In this document: positions 1 through 7,353 of the stretch, piece by piece
Layout of the letters: each line of letters starts with the position of its first letter
Position numbering within the stretch: the stretch's first letter is position 1
Source: Prevotellaceae bacterium UBA3627
Lineage (GTDB): Bacteria > Bacteroidota > Bacteroidia > Bacteroidales > Bacteroidaceae
Direction of reading: 5' to 3'
Assembly: GCA_002373375.1 (NCBI GenBank)
Contig: DFLE01000051.1
Location: forward strand, 1 to 30,249
DNA length: 30,249 bases
Notes under the pieces: generated by a model
The model's input: the letters and a program-made list of their open reading frames with translations, nothing else
Database searches by the model: none
What the model was told of the DNA's origin: nothing
Translations under genes and position numbers: made by a program

Positions 1-44
1 TTTTGAAAATTCTATAGGAAGCAAGGAAATCGAGGTTTGCGTTA

Positions 45-63
45 AGTGCTGTAATACAGCACT
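45..63. other. Perfect 8-bp hairpin
   Basis: AGTGCTGT and ACAGCACT flank a three-base AAT loop. No T-run follows on the plus strand, so it is not a clear intrinsic terminator. It could be an operator or part of the end of an upstream gene. Confidence 0.4.
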
Positions 64-112
64 ATACAGAACAAGGCATAGCTAAAGAATGACATTATAG
101 GGCTTTTTCAGC

Positions 113-200
113 GTGAAAGCTATGCTTTTACATGGTAAAGTGATAGCTTTCACACCCTAAAAGCTATGCTTTTACGACGTGAAAGTTATGCTTTTAGATG
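113..200. repeat. Four-unit 22-bp near-palindromic array, copy 1
   Basis: Four head-to-tail units of exactly 22 bp (113-134, 135-156, 157-178, 179-200) share the core AAAGCTATGCTTTTA, an imperfect palindrome (AAAAGC-TAT-GCTTTT). Unit 2 reads GTAAAGTGATAGCTTTCAC and resembles the reverse complement of the others. A second four-unit array of the same family lies at 20924-21011, and units 1-2 here align closely with units 3-4 there. There are no spacers, so it is not a CRISPR array. Confidence 0.85.
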
Positions 201-211
201 TTGTTTTACCG

Positions 212-227
212 TTTTTTAGCTAAAAAA
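212..227. other. 16-bp A/T palindrome
   Basis: TTTTTTAGCTAAAAAA is a perfect palindrome just after the 22-bp array. It could form a weak hairpin or cruciform. A similar A-rich ACGGTAGTTTTT stretch lies just before the second array near 20905-20918, so it may belong to the same composite repeat. Confidence 0.5.
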
Positions 228-331
228 ACGCAAAAAACGAAGCTTTTCTCTGTTATATTATTCTTCTGAGTTGGTAATCTTTTCCTCGGGTTTTCTCTGG
301 ATTGCGAATTGTAATGAAATGTTAAATCACC

Positions 332-486
332 AAAATGTCCTATTCTATGTAGTTCGTTTTATCTACTGATTTTAGGATTATAGGATTGTTATCCTCTTGG
401 TTCTTATGCAACAAAAATCCTTGAATCCTTGAATCCATAGACAAAACAAAAAAACATTCTCTACGGATGTTGGGATTTTAGGATGT
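332..486. repeat. 27-bp box plus GGATT-rich module, copy 1
   Basis: Positions 332-358 are identical over 27 bp to 21120-21146 (starting AAAATGTCCTATTC). A unit at 363-440 follows, opening with CTACTGATTTTAGGATT and closing with ATCCTTGAATCCATAG, so its two ends are roughly inverted GGATT-type repeats. A second partial unit starts at 461 with CTACGGATGTTGGGATT. The same arrangement recurs downstream of hppA at 21120-21430. Confidence 0.8.
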
Positions 487-540
487 CACTTCTGGAATAA
501 ACGGAAGTGGCAACTTTTTTTAGTTTTAGTCTGTTATATT

Positions 541-570
541 TTGTTGTAACAAAACATTTTGTTACCTTTG
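541..570 (+). promoter_or_regulatory. Bacteroidetes-type promoter of the 213-residue exported protein
   Basis: A -33 TTG (541-543) is separated by 19 bases from TACCTTTG (563-570), which fits the TAnnTTTG -7 box of the Bacteroidetes primary sigma factor. The start codon at 593 lies about 22 bases past the -7 box. Confidence 0.7.
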
Positions 571-592
571 TGGCGATTTACTAACTATAATT

Positions 593-1234
593 ATGCGTAT
601 AGACAATAATCAGTTGTTACGGTTCTCCATTATTCAGCTACTCCTTTTCCTCGTTGTGGCGGCAGTGTCAGCACAAAAACCATTGACAGATGAGCAGAAA
701 GCCCGTCAGCAGAACGTGCGTTGGCAGTATGCCGAGGCGCAGAAGTATGCGGAGCAGCAGAAGAAAGACAACTATGCCGGACAGTATGTTACGGTGAAGT
801 GGCCGCGTATCATGGCGGCGGTAGGCAAGGTGGAAGAGACCATAGAGTACTTCTCACAATTGAAGGAGGATGAGAAAACTTCCATGCCGGTTTATGAGTT
901 GCAGTTAGTGCGTAGTAGTCTGAAGCGTCCGGAGGCGTCGATAGGAGACGACTACAGTGAGTTCCTGTTTGACATAGCCACCGGCAACCTGGCGTTCTAT
1001 TTCAATACCCATGTGTACTGGTGGTGCGGAGAAGAGGTGAAGGTGGAGACACGCTGCTACTATAACTCCAACGGCACGTTCAGTTCGGGCAGTGTCAAAC
1101 TGAAGCCTGTAAAGGGAGTAGGGGAGCCCTTCTATCCGGAAGAACTGCAGGATATTGACGGTTTGGATGCTGTGCGCGAGTCATACCGATATAAGACGTC
1201 CTTTGACTACATAGCCAATTATTCTATGGAGTAG
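593..1234 (+). CDS. Exported protein of unknown function
   Basis: A 213-residue protein with a clear Sec signal peptide: a hydrophobic stretch at about residues 11-26 with a likely cleavage after VSA (residue 27). There is no lipobox, so it should be periplasmic or secreted. The mature N-terminus is rich in Gln, Lys and Glu (about 30-62) and may be helical. The middle has an aromatic segment with YWWCGEEVKVETRCYY and two nearby cysteines that could pair. I recognise no family. It has its own promoter and sits alone, convergent with the WYL regulator, with only two bases between the two stop codons. The start is supported by the promoter spacing and the signal peptide. Confidence 0.75.
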   Translation: MRIDNNQLLRFSIIQLLLFLVVAAVSAQKPLTDEQKARQQNVRWQYAEAQKYAEQQKKDNYAGQYVTVKWPRIMAAVGKVEETIEYFSQLKEDEKTSMPVYELQLVRSSLKRPEASIGDDYSEFLFDIATGNLAFYFNTHVYWWCGEEVKVETRCYYNSNGTFSSGSVKLKPVKGVGEPFYPEELQDIDGLDAVRESYRYKTSFDYIANYSME

Positions 1235-1236
1235 TC

Positions 1237-2154
1237 TTATACGGTGTCATACACACACTTCTTGTGCCACTGGTTTATCTTCTCCGTAAGATAGGCCTTG
1301 AAGCCTTGGTCGCCCGTTACCTCGATGTCGTCGTACATGCCGAGCACAAAGCGACCTATGCCCAGATAGCTGCACACATCAGTCTCGAAATACCATCTGC
1401 TGTTATCTTGTCTTACGAAACCGACGGCAGAGGCAGGGTATTCCTCGAGCATCACGTTGTGTGACAACTGTCCCATGTACATAGACACCTTCATGGTCTT
1501 CTCACCCGAGAAGGCGAAGAGGTCTGTGAACACCTGCTTGTGCGCATCGGGGTTATGCCATCCCTCATTGAGTTTTACCACGTCGCCCATGCGTGAGAGC
1601 CTGAAGGTCTTGTTCTTGCCGGTGGCAGGCTCGTAGCAGCGTATGTCATTGTTGTTATTGAGGAAGAGGAACGGCTCCACGCGCCTGTTGCTCACCGTGT
1701 GACTGTTAGGTGATGAGTAGTCTATTATCTCCACCACCTGCTGTTCCTTCACAGCCTCATACAGAGTGCTGCGTATGTGTGCCGTCTTGTGCGCCAGCTG
1801 TTCGTCAGAGAGTATGCGGAAGTCATAGAAGCGGTCGAGCTTGGCGTGCAGGTCGCGCAGGCGCGATGAGTTGTCGCCCGCCTCGTCTATGAGCTGCCTT
1901 ATCAGCAGTGCCTCGTCCTCGGTAAACTGTAATAGGTCAAACAGCTTGGTGAAGAAGGCGCTGGAACGGTCAAGGCTGTATTTGCCCCGGCGTTTCTCTA
2001 CCTTGAACCCAGCCTGTTCGAAAAACTCAATATAATAGTAGAAGCTGCGGCGTGATATGCCTGTCATGTCGCATATCTCCTCCGCGCTGTACATACGGTT
2101 CTGCGTGAGCAGTACTATCAGTTCAAGTTCTCTCTTCAGATGGTCGTGGCGCAT
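1237..2154 (-). CDS. WYL-domain transcriptional regulator
   Basis: A DNA-binding regulator of 305 residues. The N-terminal winged helix-turn-helix (about 1-60) includes YSAEEICDMTGISRRSFYYY. The C-terminal half (about 130-300) has the layout of WYL-domain regulators, which sense small ligands or nucleic-acid-like molecules. The name-giving WYL triad is degenerate here (DIRCYE precedes the conserved FRLSRM segment). A longer reading frame begins at 2202, but a good promoter overlaps that extension (2173-2202), so the ATG at 2154 is preferred. The gene is divergent from the susC operon and may control it, itself, or both; this is inferred from position only. Confidence 0.85.
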   Translation of the reverse strand: MRHDHLKRELELIVLLTQNRMYSAEEICDMTGISRRSFYYYIEFFEQAGFKVEKRRGKYSLDRSSAFFTKLFDLLQFTEDEALLIRQLIDEAGDNSSRLRDLHAKLDRFYDFRILSDEQLAHKTAHIRSTLYEAVKEQQVVEIIDYSSPNSHTVSNRRVEPFLFLNNNNDIRCYEPATGKNKTFRLSRMGDVVKLNEGWHNPDAHKQVFTDLFAFSGEKTMKVSMYMGQLSHNVMLEEYPASAVGFVRQDNSRWYFETDVCSYLGIGRFVLGMYDDIEVTGDQGFKAYLTEKINQWHKKCVYDTV

Positions 2155-2172
2155 GGTCTTTTTTTTGTATTG

Positions 2173-2202
2173 TAAAGTTACGAGTTTTTTTTTATTACAC
2201 AA
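2173..2202 (-). promoter_or_regulatory. Promoter of the WYL regulator; fixes its start
   Basis: Read on the minus strand, TTG (2202-2200) is followed after 19 bases by TAACTTTA (2180-2173), one base off TAnnTTTG. Transcription would start near 2165, downstream of the upstream ATG at 2202, so translation should begin at 2154 with a leader of about 10 bases. Confidence 0.65.
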
Positions 2203-2245
2203 AGATTTCCTGATACAAACGGCGAAAAAACGCCCTTAAACCCGA

Positions 2246-2289
2246 TGAAACCGTCGATTTGAAACAAAAACGTACCTAATTGAAACAAA
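2246..2289 (+). promoter_or_regulatory. TGAAAC direct repeats, candidate activator operator
   Basis: TGAAAC occurs at 2246, 2260 and 2281 on the same strand. The last two extend to TGAAACAAA and lie 21 bp apart, about two helical turns. They sit just upstream of the expected -33 region of the susC promoter, where AraC-type output domains of hybrid two-component systems usually bind direct repeats. An outer CCCGAT...ATCGGG inverted pair (2241-2246 and 2289-2294) frames them. Which regulator binds is inference. Confidence 0.5.
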
Positions 2290-2318
2290 TCGGGAATGTC
2301 CCTTTTTATAAAATAAAT

Positions 2319-2326
2319 TAAATTTG
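2319..2326 (+). promoter_or_regulatory. -7 box of the susC operon promoter
   Basis: TAAATTTG matches TAnnTTTG. There is no good TTG 19 bases upstream, which fits a promoter that needs an activator. The resulting leader would be about 90 bases, A/C-rich and without a Shine-Dalgarno sequence. Confidence 0.6.
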
Positions 2327-2357
2327 CCGTGTCAAATGTTAATCTGCTCTAAACAAT

Positions 2358-2384
2358 AAATCGACTAACGAAAAATCGACTAAC
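2358..2384 (+). repeat. Direct repeat in the susC leader
   Basis: AAATCGACTAAC occurs at 2358-2369 and again at 2373-2384, followed by an ACTAAC/ACAACTAA-rich run up to the start codon. It lies within the predicted untranslated leader. A role in translation or leader binding is possible, but it may simply reflect the low-complexity leader typical of this phylum. Confidence 0.5.
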
Positions 2385-2425
2385 AACTAATATAACTAAC
2401 AACAAATACAACTAAACTAAACAAC

Positions 2426-5400
2426 ATGGACTTAACTAATCATCTTTACCGCACAGACGGCAAAAGGGGGATAACGAAATCCCTTTGCGCTGGTATGGCA
2501 ATGGCTATGCTGGCAGCAGGTACGCCATGCGTCCAGATGTTTGCTACGTCGCCCGAGGCGATGACGCAGGCACAGGGCAGAAAGGTTCAGGGTAAGGTCG
2601 TTGACCAGACCGGCGAACCGCTTATCGGTGTATCAATCCAGGTGAAAGGCACTCAGCAGGGTGCCGTGACAGACATGGATGGTAACTTCTCTCTCGATGC
2701 CGCACCAGGTGCGACACTCGTAGTGAGCTATGTAGGTTATCAGACACAGACTCTGAAGGCTTCTTCTACCATGAACATCACCATGCAGGATGACTCTCAG
2801 TCACTCGACGAACTCGTGGTCGTAGGTTATGGCACGATGAAGAAGAAACTCGTCACCGGTGCCACCACACAGGTAAAGGGTGAAGACATCATGAAAAAGA
2901 ATACGACTTCACCTCTACAGGCATTACAAGGACAAACACCTGGCGTAAACATCACATCTACCTCAGGACAACCTGGTTCTGATATGAAGGTAGTAATACG
3001 TGGTCTTGGAACCGTGGGTAATGCAGAGCCTCTATATCTTATAGATGGAGTCGGTGGTGACATCTCAACAGTAAACCCTGCCGACATCGAACGCATTGAC
3101 ATCTTAAAAGATGCTGCGTCTGCAGCCATCTACGGTGCACAGGCAGCCAACGGTGTCGTACTCGTAACGACAAAACGTGGTAGCGAAGGTAGGACGCGCA
3201 TCAATCTTGATGCCTACATTGGTTGGCAGTCTGTAGGACGTAAGGTGGATCTTCTTAACCGTGACGAGTACAAGGCTATCATGAATGAAGCATCGCTTAA
3301 CTCTGGTAATGGTGCTATTGATTGGACGAAATACACCACCAACTATGACGCAAATGGTAATATGTACGATTCAGATTGGATGAACGAGATGCTTCATGAC
3401 AACGCTCTTACTCGTAGCGTTAATCTCGGTATCACTGGCGGTAGCAAAAAATCTACTTATGCCCTGTCATTTGGATATATGGATCAAGAAGGCGTGGTAG
3501 GTGGTTCTGAGGTATCAGACTATAAACGCTATAATTTCCGTATTAACTCCGATCATCAAATAAACAAGGCAGTTCGCATAGGGGAGCAGCTGGGTGTCGT
3601 ATATAAGAATAATCACGGTGTTAGTGTCGGCGATCAGTATAACAACTCTCTGCGTGGAGCCTTTGCCGCAGCTCCTATTGTTCCTATCTATGGTGACAAC
3701 AATATATATGGTGTACCATATTACGATACAACAAATGATTCATGGTGGAAGGAGCAAGGTAATCCTTATGGCTTGATGATGGTTAACAATAATAGTGACA
3801 ACCGTAATGTAACGTTTACAGGCAATATCTATCTTGAATGGGAAATCATCAAGAACCTGAAGTACAAGTCAACATTAGGTACTGTTTACTCTACCAGCGA
3901 GAGCCGCACATATAAGCCATATTACCATTTCTCAAGTTATACCTATAATGACAATATGGATCAAGCAACTCAGAGTATGGGACACGGCCTGGGTATGACA
4001 TGGACAAACACGGTGTCTTATGACTGGACAGTGAAAGATAATCACATGTTCAACGCATTACTAGGTATGGAAAGCTATCGTTATGAGGGCACCAGTTTGT
4101 ATGCAGCCAATGGTATGCTGAAGAATAATGACTGGATGCATGCGTACGTGACTAATGGTACGGGTAGTTCTACAGATGAGGGATTGGCAGCTACGGGAGC
4201 ACCACACGATAAGAGTCGCAGCGTAAGTTATTTCGCACGATTTGGCTGGAACTATAAAGAGACTTATATGTTCAATGCTACATTGCGTGCTGATGGCTCA
4301 AGTCGTTTTGCCAGCGGACATCGCTTTGGTTGGTTCCCATCATTCAGTGCTGGATGGACTATCTCTAATGAGAAATTTATGCAAAATACAAAGTCATGGC
4401 TTGACTATTTGAAACTGCGTGCAAGCTGGGGTCAGGTGGGTAATCAGAATATTAGCAATTATCAATATTTAGCACCTATCACCACAAGTAACACACATTA
4501 TAAGTTTGGCACAGGCATGGGTGCTACAGCTCAGTCTGCAAACTGGGGAGCATACCCAAGTCGTTTGGCAAACTACGATGTGACATGGGAAACCTCACAA
4601 CAGACAAACATAGGTATAGACGCACGTTTTCTCGACAGTCGTTTAGGTGTAAACTTTGACCTTTACTGGAAGTCAACAAAAGATTGGCTTGTTGTTGCAC
4701 CTATCCTTGACACCGCTGGTACAGGAGCGCCTTATATCAATGGAGGTGATGTGAAGAACCGAGGATATGAGTTTGCGGTGACTTGGGACGATCATATCAA
4801 CAAAGATTTACGTTATCATTTGGGTGCCAACGTAGCATATAATCATAATGAAGTTGGCAACATTCCTAATGAAGACGGAATAATACATGGTAAGACCAAT
4901 ATGCTTTATGACAACTCAGATGAATTCTATCGTGCACAGAACGGTCATCCGATAGGATATTTCTGGGGATATAAGACTGCTGGAATTTTCCAGAACAAAC
5001 AAGAGATTGCAGACTGGATAAGTGCTGGTAACGGTATAAAGCAGAAAGACGTACAGCCTGGTGACGTGAAATATATTGACGTAAACCATGACGGTGTGAT
5101 TGATGAGAACGATAAAGTTGACCTTGGTAATGGTATGCCTAAGTTTAGCTTTGGCTTTAATATAGCACTTTACTGGAAAAAGTTGGACTTCTCTATTACT
5201 GCAAGCGGAGCTGCGGGGTACAAGATTGTACAGACCTATCGAAATCATGCAAATACAAAGGCAAACTATACAACAGAGATACTCTCACGCTGGACAGGTG
5301 AGGGAACATCAAACAAGATACCACGTGTGACAGAAAATAATATAAATTGGGATTTCTCTGATCTCTATCTACATGATGGTGATTATCTGCGTATCTCTGA

Positions 5401-5617
5401 TGTTACAGTGGGCTACGATTTTTCTGATATAATAAAGTGTAAGTTCATTAACCAGTTACGTTTGTATTTCCAGGTACAGAACCTCTTCACATTTACAAAG
5501 TATAATGGAATGGATCCAGAGATTGGTTATGGAACTGATAGTTGGGTATCAGGTGTTGACGTAGGCTATTATCCACGTCCACGCACATTCCTCTTTGGCC
5601 TGAATGTAAAATTCTAA
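2426..5617 (+). CDS. SusC/RagA-family TonB-dependent glycan transporter
   Basis: Outer-membrane channel that imports oligosaccharides with SusD, using TonB energy. In 1063 residues it shows an extended signal region (about 1-50), a carboxypeptidase-regulatory-like domain (about 53-120, ending near VVSYVGYQTQ), a TonB-box-like segment DELVVVGYG from residue 128, a plug (about 140-252, with the family motif LKDAASAAIYG and ANGVVLVTT), and a beta-barrel ending in the terminal Phe expected for outer-membrane proteins. It is the first gene of the operon, 13 bp before susD. GC content drops sharply after about 2,890, close to the start of the plug, so the N-terminal part and the barrel look as if they had different histories. 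The exact sugar cannot be read from sequence. Confidence 0.95.
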   Translation: MDLTNHLYRTDGKRGITKSLCAGMAMAMLAAGTPCVQMFATSPEAMTQAQGRKVQGKVVDQTGEPLIGVSIQVKGTQQGAVTDMDGNFSLDAAPGATLVVSYVGYQTQTLKASSTMNITMQDDSQSLDELVVVGYGTMKKKLVTGATTQVKGEDIMKKNTTSPLQALQGQTPGVNITSTSGQPGSDMKVVIRGLGTVGNAEPLYLIDGVGGDISTVNPADIERIDILKDAASAAIYGAQAANGVVLVTTKRGSEGRTRINLDAYIGWQSVGRKVDLLNRDEYKAIMNEASLNSGNGAIDWTKYTTNYDANGNMYDSDWMNEMLHDNALTRSVNLGITGGSKKSTYALSFGYMDQEGVVGGSEVSDYKRYNFRINSDHQINKAVRIGEQLGVVYKNNHGVSVGDQYNNSLRGAFAAAPIVPIYGDNNIYGVPYYDTTNDSWWKEQGNPYGLMMVNNNSDNRNVTFTGNIYLEWEIIKNLKYKSTLGTVYSTSESRTYKPYYHFSSYTYNDNMDQATQSMGHGLGMTWTNTVSYDWTVKDNHMFNALLGMESYRYEGTSLYAANGMLKNNDWMHAYVTNGTGSSTDEGLAATGAPHDKSRSVSYFARFGWNYKETYMFNATLRADGSSRFASGHRFGWFPSFSAGWTISNEKFMQNTKSWLDYLKLRASWGQVGNQNISNYQYLAPITTSNTHYKFGTGMGATAQSANWGAYPSRLANYDVTWETSQQTNIGIDARFLDSRLGVNFDLYWKSTKDWLVVAPILDTAGTGAPYINGGDVKNRGYEFAVTWDDHINKDLRYHLGANVAYNHNEVGNIPNEDGIIHGKTNMLYDNSDEFYRAQNGHPIGYFWGYKTAGIFQNKQEIADWISAGNGIKQKDVQPGDVKYIDVNHDGVIDENDKVDLGNGMPKFSFGFNIALYWKKLDFSITASGAAGYKIVQTYRNHANTKANYTTEILSRWTGEGTSNKIPRVTENNINWDFSDLYLHDGDYLRISDVTVGYDFSDIIKCKFINQLRLYFQVQNLFTFTKYNGMDPEIGYGTDSWVSGVDVGYYPRPRTFLFGLNVKF

Positions 5618-5630
5618 AATTTCTAAGACA

Positions 5631-7334
5631 ATGAAAATAAAATTAAATATAATAGCATACGGAATGGTAGCCATGATGATGACAGGCTGTTCTGATAGCT
5701 TTCTTGACGTAGAGAGTATTACAGAGGGAAACTCCGAAACTTTCTATAAAACGGAGAGTGATGCTTATCGCGCACTTATAGGTTGCTATGCTGGATGGCG
5801 CGAGACAACATCAACGGGTAGTATTCCAATCGTAATGTCAGCAATGATGCAAAGTGACGAATGTTTTGCCGGTGCGGGTGTTGGAGATGCTACTAACTAT
5901 AATGTAGTAGACCAGTTTGACTTGTCACAAGCACCATCTTACACTAATCTATGGGAGAACGACTGGAAGGCATATTATGCTGCTATTTTCCGTTGTAATA
6001 CACTCATAGAGAAGGGTGATAACATACAGTGGACAAGTGCTGCGAAGAAAGGTACATATTTGGGCGAGGCGCATGCGCTGCGAGCATTATGTTATTTCGA
6101 TATGGTGCGTATGTTTGAGAATATACCACTTATAGAAAAAGCAACGCAGGCTAATGTACCACAGGCAGATCCCGATGCGGTCTATGACCTTATATTCCGT
6201 GATTTGAAGTTTGCCATTGAGAATATACCTGCCGATGCTTATCCAAAGGCTAACGCAGCTTCAAACGATGGTCACGTAACGAAATATGGAGCAGAGGGCA
6301 TACTTGCTCGCGCATATTTATTCTATAAAGGACGCTTTGGTAAAGAACCTGCAGGATGCACTAAGCAAGACGCACTTGATGCTTGCTTGGACATAATTGG
6401 TTCTGGTGAATTCGGTTTAGTAGAGAACTTTAAGAATCTATGGCCTGCAGCGTCAAGCGGACCAATCACTGTCGGTTCTGAGGAAAGTTACTCATATGAG
6501 GATTGGCTTGCAAGTTCAACTTTCGCTGGGCAGGGTAATAAAGAGTTTATAATCTCTATGAAGTGTAATGACACTCAGGATTACAATGGAAATAATGATG
6601 GTAACCGTTGGATTGTAAACATTGGTTTGCGTGGTATTCAAGCCATAGACTGCTCACCTTATGGTTACGGATGGGGTATTTGCACTGTTAACCCAGAATT
6701 GGTGAAAGCTTATGGTGTAGGTGATCAACGCAAGGCAGCTTCAGTAATTGATGTAGTCGGCGAGGGTATTGAACAGAAAGAGGGCTTTGAGGATTGCATA
6801 GCCGACCAACGTCAATATACAGGTTACTATGTTAAGAAATATACTCCAATGGCAACTACCGATTGTACACCATTACCATTTGCATGGGGCGTAACTGTTG
6901 GTGACGCTATGACTGAGCAGTGGCAGGATGTTATCATTCTTCGTTATGCAGATGTATTGTTGATGGCCGCGGAATTAGGAGCACCAGATGCACAACAGTA
7001 TTTTAATATGGTGCGTGAGCGTGCTTACCGTGAAGATAATGGCAGTATTAACAGCAACTATAGTGAAGTGACTGTTTCGGAAGAAGCTATAATGAAAGAG
7101 CGTCGTTTGGAATTTGCATTTGAGGGCATCCGTTACTATGACTTGTTGCGTCAGGGAATAGACAAGGCTGCAAATACTATCGCTTGTAGTGCTCAGGTAA
7201 AGGATGGAGGAGTTGCTGCAACAGTCAATATCGTTGCTGATAATATTAAGGCAAAGAAAGGTCTCTGTCAGATACCAAACAATCAGATTACACGTTCTAA
7301 CTACGTGCTGAAACAAAATGAAGGTTGGAAGTAA
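5631..7334 (+). CDS. SusD/RagB-family surface glycan-binding lipoprotein
   Basis: Partner lipoprotein that lids the SusC channel and binds glycan at the cell surface. In 567 residues, the lipobox MMTGC puts the lipidated Cys at 20, followed by SDSFLDVES, typical of SusD N-termini. The helical SusD fold follows, with GEAHALRALCYFDMVRMF in the first conserved block and the C-terminal block KERRLEFAFEGIRYYDLLRQ near the end. It is the second gene of the operon, 19 bp before the next lipoprotein. Low-GC codon choice matches the SusC barrel. The family call is secure; the substrate is not known. Confidence 0.95.
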   Translation: MKIKLNIIAYGMVAMMMTGCSDSFLDVESITEGNSETFYKTESDAYRALIGCYAGWRETTSTGSIPIVMSAMMQSDECFAGAGVGDATNYNVVDQFDLSQAPSYTNLWENDWKAYYAAIFRCNTLIEKGDNIQWTSAAKKGTYLGEAHALRALCYFDMVRMFENIPLIEKATQANVPQADPDAVYDLIFRDLKFAIENIPADAYPKANAASNDGHVTKYGAEGILARAYLFYKGRFGKEPAGCTKQDALDACLDIIGSGEFGLVENFKNLWPAASSGPITVGSEESYSYEDWLASSTFAGQGNKEFIISMKCNDTQDYNGNNDGNRWIVNIGLRGIQAIDCSPYGYGWGICTVNPELVKAYGVGDQRKAASVIDVVGEGIEQKEGFEDCIADQRQYTGYYVKKYTPMATTDCTPLPFAWGVTVGDAMTEQWQDVIILRYADVLLMAAELGAPDAQQYFNMVRERAYREDNGSINSNYSEVTVSEEAIMKERRLEFAFEGIRYYDLLRQGIDKAANTIACSAQVKDGGVAATVNIVADNIKAKKGLCQIPNNQITRSNYVLKQNEGWK

Positions 7335-7353
7335 GAACTAAACATTAGAAACA

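Larger units (their letters stand above)
1..592. other. Repeat-rich intergenic region
   Basis: No convincing gene starts in this stretch. It holds a small perfect hairpin (45-63), a four-unit 22-bp array (113-200), a 16-bp A/T palindrome centred on AGCT (212-227), a GGATT-rich module (332-486) and a promoter for the next gene (541-570). A frame open from the window edge to a TAA at 83-85 could be the tail of an upstream gene, but its roughly 27 residues match nothing I recognise. Confidence 0.7.

Noticed and set aside
2..85. 3' end of an upstream gene reaching into the window
   Set aside because: The frame is open from the edge but only 27 residues are visible, with no family resemblance, so it is not listed as a coding region.
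113..200. CRISPR array
   Set aside because: Units are contiguous 22-mers without spacers, only four per array, and no cas gene lies in the window.
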